From Candidatus Allochristensenella caecavium (GTDB taxonomy: Bacteria; Bacillota; Clostridia; Christensenellales; QAND01): a DNA stretch of 35,199 bases. The notes under the pieces are model-generated. The model was not told where the DNA came from, ran no database searches, and saw only the letters and a list, made by a program, of their open reading frames with translations. Positions 15,558-20,897 of this stretch are shown here, one piece after another (within the stretch, counting starts at the first letter, position 1; the number at the start of each line of letters is the position of its first letter). The translations under genes were made by a program, and so were the position numbers. The stretch is from contig CAJFOS010000004.1 in NCBI GenBank assembly GCA_904397865.1, positions 1 through 35,199 of the forward strand, written 5' to 3'.

Positions 15558-15833
15558 TTATTCTTCCACTTTGCCGCCGAACCATGAATCTATTACGCTC
15601 ATTGGCAATCTGTATGTACCTACCCACGCGGGGGAAAAGTCCCCATCGGTTGGCTCATTCACAGTAAATACGGCGTATTCCGATTTTCCAAAAACGGGAT
15701 TGTCTACTTCTACCGTATCAGCCGCAAGCGTTCCGGTTAATTGCGGCGCATTCTGACAAGGGAAGGCAGTAAACGCATGCCCGAAAAGTCTGCATTTATA
15801 TGTAGCCGTTGCATCAAATACACCCTTAGCCAT
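15558..15833 (-). CDS. Hypothetical protein, second gene of the two-gene operon
   Basis: 91 aa, ATG 15833 with a GGGGGG ribosome site; the upstream gene ends 3 bp before it. The sequence is beta-rich and has two cysteines (YKCRLFGHAF, PCQNAPQL) and many aromatic and acidic residues (AVFTVNEPTDGDFSPAWVGTYRLP). It has no signal peptide or membrane helix. I do not recognise a family. It is read from the promoter at 16499-16527 together with the coiled-coil protein. In a satellite this position is where helper-interference or particle-redirecting genes are often found, but nothing in the residues shows this. Confidence 0.65.
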   Translation of the reverse strand: MAKGVFDATATYKCRLFGHAFTAFPCQNAPQLTGTLAADTVEVDNPVFGKSEYAVFTVNEPTDGDFSPAWVGTYRLPMSVIDSWFGGKVEE

Positions 15834-15836
15834 TGA

Positions 15837-16454
15837 TTAGCCCCCCAATACTTCCAAAAGCTTATAATTTATCTGGTTAGGCTCTCCAAAACCTTTGACG
15901 CTGCTTTCTACTCCAAAGCCATCTACTCCGCGCCCCCAGCCGTACCCTGTTATATTCTGGATAATGCCGATAGCGTTTTCTGCAAAGATGTTGTAAGCCT
16001 TGATTTTCTCGTCTACTGTTGGAACTTCAACGGATGCAAGGTTGTTCCACATCGGGATTTCATCGTCTTTCTTTTCTGCGCGCGCGTGTTTCTCTGCGTA
16101 TTGCTTCAAGATAAAGCACATTGTACCGTTGTTCCTGTTGCGTTCAACGATTTGCGCAAACTGTTCGGGGGACAAATCAAGTTTTAACAGCTTCATATCA
16201 TTATCGTTGATTTTTGCCCCGTCTAACTCTCCCCATCTTTCGACCTCTGCGAGAGCTTCGTGCAATTCTTCGTTGATTGCATCCTTTGCAAGCTGTGCGC
16301 GCGTCTGCGTGTCGTTTTCAAGTTGCTTTACCTGTTCGGCGGCGATATCTTCCCGAAACTGCGCCCGCGCCCGCTCCTTCTTTTCTTCGTTGGATTTTGC
16401 AACGCCCCAAAAACCGTCAATAATGGTTTTCATGGCCGCCAAATGCCTGTTCAT
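15837..16454 (-). CDS. Coiled-coil hypothetical protein (phage-type)
   Basis: 205 aa, ATG 16454 with GGAGG about 10 bp upstream. The first ~85 residues are almost continuous charged helix (EEKKERARAQFREDIAAEQVKQ), followed by WGELDGAKINDNDMKLLKLDLSPEQFAQI. It then has NNGTMCFILKQYAEKH, and ends in a Gly-rich segment (ITGYGWGRGVDGFGVESSV). This general build, a long N-terminal helix followed by ordered small motifs, is like uncharacterised proteins near head genes of Clostridia phages and like scaffold-type proteins. The name scaffold would be a guess. It is expressed from a consensus promoter with an inverted repeat, 45 bp upstream of its start. Confidence 0.65.
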   Translation of the reverse strand: MNRHLAAMKTIIDGFWGVAKSNEEKKERARAQFREDIAAEQVKQLENDTQTRAQLAKDAINEELHEALAEVERWGELDGAKINDNDMKLLKLDLSPEQFAQIVERNRNNGTMCFILKQYAEKHARAEKKDDEIPMWNNLASVEVPTVDEKIKAYNIFAENAIGIIQNITGYGWGRGVDGFGVESSVKGFGEPNQINYKLLEVLGG

Positions 16455-16498
16455 TGTTGTTTTCCTCCGCTTCTTGATTCTGTATAATTTATAACAAT

Positions 16499-16540
16499 AT
16501 TATACAATAAAATAATAATATTGTCAATTTAGAATTGACA
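16499..16540 (-). promoter_or_regulatory. Consensus promoter with TGTCAA-N7-TTGACA inverted repeat
   Basis: Minus strand TTGACA (16527-16522), 17-bp AT-rich spacer, TATAAT (16504-16499). The -35 is one half of the inverted repeat TGTCAA (16522-16527) / TTGACA (16535-16540). The half-sites equal those of the switch operators at 18311-18409, but the gap is 7 rather than 5. Confidence 0.75.
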
Positions 16541-16636
16541 ATAAAAATGGTATATGATAATATTTAGTTGCATTATATTCATCGTTTCCTTTTCTGTGTT
16601 GGTTGTTATTCCTCCTTAATTCCTTGATGTAATGCA

Positions 16637-16668
16637 GAAACAAGGCGCAATTTGCGCCCTGTTTTTTT
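16637..16668 (-). terminator. Intrinsic terminator of early operon
   Basis: GGCGCAA (16644-16650) and TTGCGCC (16652-16658) pair, flanked by AAACA and TGTTTTTTT. It lies at the 3' end of the leftward replication operon. Confidence 0.7.
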
Positions 16669-16750
16669 ATTCTTCGGAAAAGTCCTTGTCTAAATCAATG
16701 TCGCAAACAGCATTGAACATGTCTTGTATATCGTCAAATTGAATTTCCAT
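16667..16750 (-). CDS. Possible 27-aa acidic peptide overlapping the replisome gene
   Basis: ATG 16750 overlaps the stop of the replisome-organiser gene by 17 bp in another frame and runs to TAA at 16667. It encodes a strongly acidic peptide (MEIQFDDIQDMF, DIDLDKDFSEE). The ribosome site is weak (GGAG, too close). It could be a real small protein, a coupled product, or the tail of a longer replisome protein reached by frameshift. Weak support. Confidence 0.3.
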   Translation of the reverse strand: MEIQFDDIQDMFNAVCDIDLDKDFSEE

Positions 16751-17150
16751 ATTCTCCACCCGATACGCCCCCGCTTTCTTCGCCTTGTCTGCGTTGTCTT
16801 TGTCTGTCTGCCTTTTCTGATGATTGCCCGATTAGGTTTTCAATTTCTGGAATTTTATATTTTTCTCCTTCCGCGTTCACCAATCCAACGTCCAAAAGAC
16901 GAACAAGCATTTTCGCAACGCTTATACCGTCAAAGTCTGCGCCTATAAATGATTTTATTTGTGCATCTTTGATAGGCTTTCCGTTTGGAAACTCGAGAAC
17001 CCCGCCCGTTTCTAACGACATAAGGCAAAGGCGCAAATAAAACACAGTAAGTGCATGCCCGCTGATTTCTTCATCTGCATATAGTTGTCTAATCTGCATC
17101 GAGTTGAAAAAAGAATCTTTTAGGCGCATGTACCAGTATTTCCCATTCAT
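16734..17150 (-). CDS. Phage replisome organiser N-terminal domain protein
   Basis: 138 aa. ATG 17150 overlaps the upstream stop by 4 bp (ATGA), and AAGGGG lies upstream. The N-terminal ~95 residues match the Phage_rep_org_N pattern: KYWYMRLKDSFFNSMQIRQLYADEE, then ALTVFYLRLCLMSLETGGVL, IKSFIGADFDGISVAKMLVRLLDVGLV. The C-terminal ~35 residues are basic then Gly-rich and low-complexity. Phage members bind the origin through this winged-helix region and recruit helicase loader through a longer C-terminal half, which is missing here. It is the best candidate for an element replication initiator; binding to the repeats at 12324-12501 is untested inference. Last gene of the early operon apart from a possible 27-aa peptide. 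Confidence 0.75.
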   Translation of the reverse strand: MNGKYWYMRLKDSFFNSMQIRQLYADEEISGHALTVFYLRLCLMSLETGGVLEFPNGKPIKDAQIKSFIGADFDGISVAKMLVRLLDVGLVNAEGEKYKIPEIENLIGQSSEKADRQRQRRQGEESGGVSGGEYGNSI

Positions 17151-17347
17151 TCGTTTGCCCCTTCATCCGCTGTTGCTTTTTGGTTGTCAATCATCTGTTG
17201 CATGATTGCGTCACGCACAAGCTCCACACAAAGCACAAGCCGCCTTCCGCTTCTGTAATAGGGAATATGTCCTTTTTGTATCCCTTGACGGATTAGCCGC
17301 TCTGACAACCCCGTTAGCTTTGCTGCCTGTTTCACCGTTACAAACAT
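17147..17347 (-). CDS. Excisionase-like HTH (AlpA/MerR-type) DNA-binding protein
   Basis: 66 aa from ATG 17347 (MFVTVKQAAKLTG), because GAAGGTG sits 7 bp upstream inside the preceding gene. The pattern FVTVKQAAKLTGLSERLIRQGIQKGHIPYYRSGRRLVL is the classic HTH_17/excisionase winged helix: helix, turn, helix, then a short wing with RSGRR. Proteins of this size act as recombination directionality factors or as AlpA-type activators of integrase or early genes. It is cotranscribed with the replication gene and opposite to the integrase, which suits an excisionase expressed on induction. Confidence 0.75.
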   Translation of the reverse strand: MFVTVKQAAKLTGLSERLIRQGIQKGHIPYYRSGRRLVLCVELVRDAIMQQMIDNQKATADEGANE

Positions 17348-17559
17348 TAGGCAGCACCTTCTTTTACAAAATCTTTCAGCCATTGAAAGTTATATACAAG
17401 TATAGATGCAATACATGGGGATTGCTCGTTGTAAAGTACATATATAATGCCGTGTTTGTCTGCCGTTACAACCATTTCGCATACCATGCAAGACATTGGA
17501 ACCGTTTCAATGCCAATCGCGTGCATCTCATTTAGAATGTTTATAACGTTCTTATCCAT
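17347..17559 (-). CDS. Small hypothetical protein of early operon
   Basis: 70 aa from ATG 17559 (MDKNVINILNEMHAIGIE), with GAGGAAAT 7 bp upstream; the stop overlaps the next start by one base (TAATG). It has two closely spaced cysteines (MSCMVCEM) and looks alpha/beta (HGIIYVLYNEQSP). No recognised family. Tight coupling on both sides shows it is a real operon member. Confidence 0.6.
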   Translation of the reverse strand: MDKNVINILNEMHAIGIETVPMSCMVCEMVVTADKHGIIYVLYNEQSPCIASILVYNFQWLKDFVKEGAA

Positions 17560-17569
17560 TTTTATTTCC

Positions 17570-17869
17570 TCACATATCAATTTTTGTTTGGTTAAAGTTT
17601 TCAAAATTCTGTTTCATTTTAATGGCTATTCCAAGTGTGCCGAATGCGTGGGAATACATTTTCCTGCATTCTCTATCAACCTCGCCCGCCGTTTCTGCAA
17701 GATAGTATCCGCTACCGTTGTTTACGACTGCATGGCCGTTCATGCGCAGTTGGCGAATAGCTTCGCGCGCCGTTCTTTCGTTTACGCCCATCAAGCGCGC
17801 CAGTTCTTCGCGCTTGATTGCGCTTTGTTCGCCATATCCCAAAAATTGCAATGCGTTTAATTTTTCCAT
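17570..17869 (-). CDS. Winged-helix DNA-binding protein
   Basis: 99 aa from ATG 17869 (MEKLNALQFLGYG); AGGATGG lies just upstream, and a start 9 bp earlier is possible. The first ~60 residues form a winged helix (AIKREELARLMGVNERTAREAIRQLRMNG, then the wing HAVVNNGSGYYLAE). The rest is helical and ends at IDM. The phage-type relatives are small regulators or replication accessory proteins in early operons. The stop overlaps the ribosome site of the next gene. Function beyond DNA binding is unknown. Confidence 0.7.
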   Translation of the reverse strand: MEKLNALQFLGYGEQSAIKREELARLMGVNERTAREAIRQLRMNGHAVVNNGSGYYLAETAGEVDRECRKMYSHAFGTLGIAIKMKQNFENFNQTKIDM

Positions 17870-17894
17870 ATTGTCCATCCTGTCCGTGTATGTC

Positions 17895-17977
17895 TTGACT
17901 TGTCGCTTTTTTGTGGTACAATACAAATGATTTTTCTTTGCTTTATCGCCTTACAGCGTTGCCGCGCTGTTGGCGAT
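17895..17977 (+). promoter_or_regulatory. Rightward promoter and hairpin (possible short antisense RNA)
   Basis: TTGACT (17895-17900), 16-bp spacer, TACAAT (17917-17922). About 25 bp on, ATCGCC (17945-17950) and GGCGAT (17972-17977) enclose ACAGCG/CGCTGT and are followed by TTTTCTTT. A transcript would be about 55 nt and antisense to the end of the 43-aa gene. Weak prediction. Confidence 0.35.
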
Positions 17978-18074
17978 TTTTCTTTAACCGCTTTTCAATC
18001 TCTTTTTCTGTCGCTTTTAACCACCAGCCAGCCACAAGGCCCGCAAAAAGATAAAAACAAGGATAAAATTGCAT
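17943..18074 (-). CDS. 43-aa single-pass membrane protein
   Basis: ATG 18074 is preceded by AAGGAGGTGAAC, a near-perfect ribosome site, and the frame ends TAA at 17943. The first ~19 residues are hydrophobic and aromatic (FYPCFYLFAGLVAGWWL); the rest is a charged helix with many Lys, Arg and Gln. This is the build of a small inner-membrane protein with a cytoplasmic basic tail. It is the second gene of the early operon, 13 bp after the XRE gene. No homologue is recognised. Possible roles include superinfection exclusion or a regulatory small protein, but these are guesses. Confidence 0.65.
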   Translation of the reverse strand: MQFYPCFYLFAGLVAGWWLKATEKEIEKRLKKNRQQRGNAVRR

Positions 18075-18087
18075 TTTGTTCACCTCC

Positions 18088-18297
18088 TTAAACAGCCTTA
18101 TGCTGGGTTTCTTCGTCATCTTTGAGTAGGTCGTCTACTGTGCATTTATACAATCGAGCAAGTGCAACAAGCTTTTCTGTTCTGGGCTTGCTTTCTCCAG
18201 ATTCCCACATTGATACCGTTGTTCTAGATAAACCGAGGGACGTAGCCACTTGTTCTTGTGTCAAATTTGCTAACATTCTTGCACCCTTGAAACTCAT
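18088..18297 (-). CDS. XRE-family regulator (Cro-like)
   Basis: 69 aa, ATG 18297 with AGAGGTGAG upstream. It is essentially one HTH_3 domain: GARMLANLTQEQVATSLGLSRTTVSMWESGESKPRTEKLVALARLYK, with no second domain. It faces the S24-type repressor across the operator region and is first in the early operon. Size and position equal Cro of lambda-like switches. It probably binds the same operators (18311-18409) and turns off the repressor gene after induction. Confidence 0.85.
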   Translation of the reverse strand: MSFKGARMLANLTQEQVATSLGLSRTTVSMWESGESKPRTEKLVALARLYKCTVDDLLKDDEETQHKAV

Positions 18298-18310
18298 CTT
18301 CTCACCTCTT

Positions 18311-18327
18311 TGTCAAATATCTTGACA
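18311..18327. promoter_or_regulatory. Switch operator O1
   Basis: TGTCAA-N5-TTGACA inverted repeat. It overlaps the transcription start region of the leftward promoter. Confidence 0.8.
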
Positions 18328-18329
18328 TC

Positions 18330-18369
18330 ATAATACTACTACACTCAATGTGTGTCAATACTTTTGACA
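18330..18369 (-). promoter_or_regulatory. Leftward early promoter with operator O2
   Basis: Minus strand TTGACA (18358-18353), 17-bp spacer, TATTAT (18335-18330). The -35 is one half of operator O2 (TGTCAA-N5-TTGACA, 18353-18369). It drives the XRE gene and the replication operon. Confidence 0.85.
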
Positions 18370-18387
18370 AATATTTTCTACGATTTA

Positions 18388-18416
18388 TTGTTCGTCAATT
18401 TTATTGACGTTATAAT
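18388..18416 (+). promoter_or_regulatory. Rightward repressor promoter with operator O3
   Basis: TTGTTC (18388-18393), 17-bp spacer, TATAAT (18411-18416). Operator O3 (CGTCAA-N5-TTGACG, 18393-18409) fills the spacer. Confidence 0.8.
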
Positions 18417-18437
18417 AAGCGTAAAGAGGTGTTGACG

Positions 18438-19046
18438 TTGATTCGATTAAAAGAGTTGCGAACACATAGCAACCTTAGCCAACAAAAAATGGCAGACGTG
18501 TTAGGAATATCACGGTCGGCTGTTGCAATGTGGGAGACGGGCGGGTCAGAGCCAGACAATAAGACGCTCGAAAAAATAGCCGATTACTTTAATGTGTCTA
18601 TCGATTATCTATTAGGCCGCGATGATACACCTCGTCCGCGCACAGAAAAGAAAGGCGTAAAAATACCCGTCCTTGGACGGGTTGCGGCAGGTATCCCCAT
18701 TACAGCCATTGAGGAGGTGCTGGATTATGAGGAGATAGAAGAAAGCCTTGCCAAAACAGGTGACTTCTACGGTCTGCAAATCAGAGGGACAAGCATGGAA
18801 CCAAAATTCAGTGAAGGCGATGTTGTTATTGTTCGGCAGCAGAACGACGTAGAAAGCGGAGAAATCGCCATCGTTTTAGTAAACGGGGATGACGCGACAT
18901 GCAAGCGTGTTGTCAAGCATGAAAATGGTTTATCGCTCATCTCGCTAAATCCATCTTTCCCACCCAAATTCTTTACAGACCAAGAGGTTGAACAGCTGCC
19001 CGTTCGCATCATCGGACGGGTGATGGAACTTCGGGCCAAGTTTTAG
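18438..19046 (+). CDS. LexA/S24-type phage repressor
   Basis: 202 aa. I take TTG 18438 (MIRLKELRTHSNLSQQ) as start because AGAGGTG ends 6 bp upstream; the upstream GTG overlaps that site. The N-terminal HTH (LSQQKMADVLGISRSAVAMWETGG) is followed by a linker and a C-terminal S24 peptidase domain. VAAGIP near residue 90 is the usual Ala-Gly self-cleavage site. GTSMEP holds the catalytic Ser, and ATCKRV the catalytic Lys. This is the maintenance repressor; RecA-stimulated self-cleavage would link induction to DNA damage. Its operators O1-O3 lie in the gap to the divergent XRE gene. Staphylococcal SaPI repressors of the Stl type lack this peptidase, so control here looks phage-like. Confidence 0.9.
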   Translation: MIRLKELRTHSNLSQQKMADVLGISRSAVAMWETGGSEPDNKTLEKIADYFNVSIDYLLGRDDTPRPRTEKKGVKIPVLGRVAAGIPITAIEEVLDYEEIEESLAKTGDFYGLQIRGTSMEPKFSEGDVVIVRQQNDVESGEIAIVLVNGDDATCKRVVKHENGLSLISLNPSFPPKFFTDQEVEQLPVRIIGRVMELRAKF

Positions 19047-19058
19047 GAGGTACGGACG

Positions 19059-19268
19059 ATGAAGGAACAGGAAAAGAATACTTTGCAGACAGAGAACGCA
19101 CAAACGGAGGACAAACAGGCCTATAATGGGCCGCTTAAAGTGCTTTTCGTTGTTGACAAGGAAGGAAACAGGATTGCTTTTGAAGATATGCCAAAAGAGC
19201 AACAGGACGAATTGACGGCGGTTGCGCGTAGGCTTTTGAAAGAACATAAAGAACATGCCGAACAATGA
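19059..19268 (+). CDS. Small hypothetical protein between repressor and integrase
   Basis: 69 aa, ATG 19059 with AGGAGG upstream. The first ~25 residues are polar and Gln/Glu-rich; the rest has a short beta-like segment (LKVLFVVDKEGNRIAF) and a charged helix (RRLLKEHKEHAEQ). No family recognised. It is probably cotranscribed with the repressor and integrase. Confidence 0.55.
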   Translation: MKEQEKNTLQTENAQTEDKQAYNGPLKVLFVVDKEGNRIAFEDMPKEQQDELTAVARRLLKEHKEHAEQ

Positions 19269-19327
19269 GCGCGTAACAGTGCGCCCTCATACGGGCGAGG
19301 GACACACTCTAGGGGGTGTATGGATAC

Positions 19328-20509
19328 ATGGCCATAAAACCAGTTGATAAAGGCGGCGGAAAGTGGTTAATTCGCGTAAGCTGTGGCTATGAGAACGGGC
19401 AAAAGAGGATGATAAAGCGAACAATACAACTTGACCCGTCCATGACAAAAAACGCGCAATTAAAAGAAGCGGAAAAGCAAACGGCTTTAATCATGGCCGA
19501 ATATGAAGCGGGGAAAGTTGCTTGTAGTAAGCGAATGACCGTTCGGGAGCTTTCAGAAATGTGGATGGAAAGCTATATCAAGCCGCGCAATCTTTCCCCA
19601 AAAACGGTGTACGGATATCAATATCTGCTTAAAAGCCGTATCCTTCCAAGACTGGGCCGCGCCTATGTGCAGGACGTTCGCCCCGCCTTGCTCAATCGTT
19701 TTTACGCTTCTATACGCAACGAAAAGACAACGCACACGAAAAGCGGCCATCTTTCGGGAACAACGCAAAAAAGATATCATCAAGTATTAAACAGCATGTT
19801 TACTTGTGCCGTCCGCTGGCAAATTATAGCCGTTAACCCTGTTACGGCCATAGAGCCGCCCAGAGCCGATACAAAGGAAATAACCCCATACACAGCGGAA
19901 CAGTCGCTTTTGCTTCTGGAAGCATTAGAGGGGGAAATGAAGCTGTGGAAAGCAGTTGTATATGTTGCCTTGTATGCGCAGTTAAGGCGCGGCGAGATTG
20001 CCGCCCTTGATTGGCCTTGTGTGGATTTGGACAACGGGGAAATCAACACGAAACAAAGCGCAATCTATATACCGGGCGAGGGTACGACTATCAAGAAGCC
20101 AAAGACAAAGGCCAGCAATCGGTCTGTAAGCGTCCCGCAATGCGTGGTTGATGCTCTGCACGAATGGAAGAAAGAACAGACCGCCGTGCGCCTTATGGCG
20201 GGTGAGGAATGGCGCGAGTGCGGCGCAGTATTTACGAACGAGTACGGAGAGCGGTTGCACGTTGATTCCATTACAAAATGGTTTGACCGCTTTTTGGCGC
20301 GCAATAATCTTCCGCGTATTCGTCTGCACGATTTGCGACACACGGGCGCGTCGTTGCTTATTTCTGCGGGAATGGACATTGAAACGGTAAAAAACAGGCT
20401 GGGGCATTCTCGCGCTTCTACAACAATGGATATTTACGGTCACGCATACAAACAGAACGATAAAAAAGCGGCTAATGCGCTGGACACTATCCTATCAAAA
20501 AACGCTTAA
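19328..20509 (+). CDS. Tyrosine integrase
   Basis: 393 aa. ATG 19328 (MAIKPVDKGGGKW) follows AGGGGGTG; a GTG 12 bp earlier overlaps that site. The N-terminal ~60 residues are an arm-binding AP2-like domain (WLIRVSCGYENGQKR), then a SAM-like core-binding domain (LSEMWMESYIKPRNLSPKTVYGYQYL). The catalytic domain has LRRGEIAALDW (first Arg), LHDLRHTGASLL (His-x-x-Arg), LGHSRASTTMDIYGH (His and nucleophile Tyr). It is of the Tn916/phage class used by tRNA-targeting elements. Its 3' end abuts the arm repeats at 20511-20544 and lies ~100 bp from the att core in tRNA-Arg. Confidence 0.95.
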   Translation: MAIKPVDKGGGKWLIRVSCGYENGQKRMIKRTIQLDPSMTKNAQLKEAEKQTALIMAEYEAGKVACSKRMTVRELSEMWMESYIKPRNLSPKTVYGYQYLLKSRILPRLGRAYVQDVRPALLNRFYASIRNEKTTHTKSGHLSGTTQKRYHQVLNSMFTCAVRWQIIAVNPVTAIEPPRADTKEITPYTAEQSLLLLEALEGEMKLWKAVVYVALYAQLRRGEIAALDWPCVDLDNGEINTKQSAIYIPGEGTTIKKPKTKASNRSVSVPQCVVDALHEWKKEQTAVRLMAGEEWRECGAVFTNEYGERLHVDSITKWFDRFLARNNLPRIRLHDLRHTGASLLISAGMDIETVKNRLGHSRASTTMDIYGHAYKQNDKKAANALDTILSKNA

Positions 20510-20510
20510 A

Positions 20511-20544
20511 TAGTGCCCTGTAGTGCCCAAAATAGTGTCCAGAG
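20511..20544 (+). repeat. Right cluster of TAGTGCCC repeats (integrase arm sites)
   Basis: TAGTGCCCTG (20511-20520), TAGTGCCCAAAA (20521-20532), TAGTGTCCAGAG (20533-20544); same orientation and nearly same units as 11012-11047. They begin one base after the integrase stop. Confidence 0.7.
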
Positions 20545-20575
20545 CACGAAACGGGCGAGGGAAAGAAGATACAAG

Positions 20576-20610
20576 AAAAGCCCGAAAGTACTGAAACTTC
20601 GGGCTTTTTT
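20576..20610. terminator. Bidirectional terminator between integrase and tRNA-Arg
   Basis: AAGCCCGAA and TTCGGGCTT pair around a short loop, with T6 on the right and A4 on the left. It ends the integrase transcript and, from the other side, the tRNA-Arg transcript. Confidence 0.85.
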
Positions 20611-20612
20611 CT

Positions 20613-20658
20613 TGGTGTGCCAGAAGGGATTCGAACCCCCGACCTTTTGATTCGTAGT
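20613..20658. repeat. att direct repeat, right copy
   Basis: 46 bp identical to 10850-10895. It forms the anticodon-to-CCA part of the intact tRNA-Arg, so integration keeps the tRNA functional. Confidence 0.92.
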
Positions 20659-20689
20659 CAAACACTCTATCCAGCTGAGCTACTGGCAC
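20613..20689 (-). tRNA. tRNA-Arg (anticodon ACG)
   Basis: 77 nt on the minus strand with encoded CCA. Acceptor arms GTGCCAG/CTGGCAC pair fully; anticodon stem TTTGA/TCAAA encloses loop CTACGAA; the TTCGAAT T-loop is present. The gene diverges from argS. Confidence 0.95.
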
Positions 20690-20702
20690 ATGATGCTAAA
20701 TG

Positions 20703-20731
20703 ATAATATAACAACAAACTAGGATTGTCAA
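20703..20731 (-). promoter_or_regulatory. tRNA-Arg promoter
   Basis: Minus strand TTGACA (20731-20726), 17-bp spacer, TATTAT (20708-20703), 14 bp before the tRNA 5' end. It lies outside the element, so integration does not affect it. Confidence 0.85.
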
Positions 20732-20795
20732 GCGAAAAATAGAAAAATTCGCTTTGAAAATATGGAATGCAACTCTGCGGAAAGCCGCTTTTTCG

Positions 20796-20824
20796 TTGCG
20801 AAACGGGGGCGGGTATGATATAGT
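20796..20824 (+). promoter_or_regulatory. argS promoter candidate
   Basis: TTGCGA (20796-20801), 17-bp spacer, TATAGT (20819-20824). No T-box leader is visible between it and argS. Confidence 0.5.
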
Positions 20825-20897
20825 AAACTGTAAAAATATAGCGTGGATTTTGCACGCAAAAATCCCGTTGGATGTATAGAGGAAGGAGCGAACGAGG

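Larger units (their letters stand above)
10850..20658. mobile_element. Integrated ~9.8-kb element in tRNA-Arg; candidate phage satellite
   Basis: It is bounded by 46-bp direct repeats (10850-10895, 20613-20658) that match the 3' half of the tRNA-Arg gene. It carries a tyrosine integrase at the tRNA end, TAGTGCCC repeats near both ends, a lambda-like repressor switch, an excisionase-like protein, a replisome-organiser domain protein, a sigma factor, an origin-like repeat region, a toxin-antitoxin pair, and a tail chaperone/tape measure pair. There is no terminase, portal, capsid, protease, tube, baseplate or lysis gene. Base composition is visibly AT-richer than the flanks. No broken gene is seen. 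This organisation matches phage-inducible chromosomal islands more than a decayed prophage, but dependence on a helper is inference. Confidence 0.85.

Noticed and set aside
16524-16582. Short hydrophobic peptide upstream of the coiled-coil gene
   Set aside because: After re-reading the bases it is only 17 codons without a hydrophobic stretch, and it overlaps the promoter.
20690-20897. T-box riboswitch upstream of argS
   Set aside because: The leader is too short and I see no T-box sequence or antiterminator pair.
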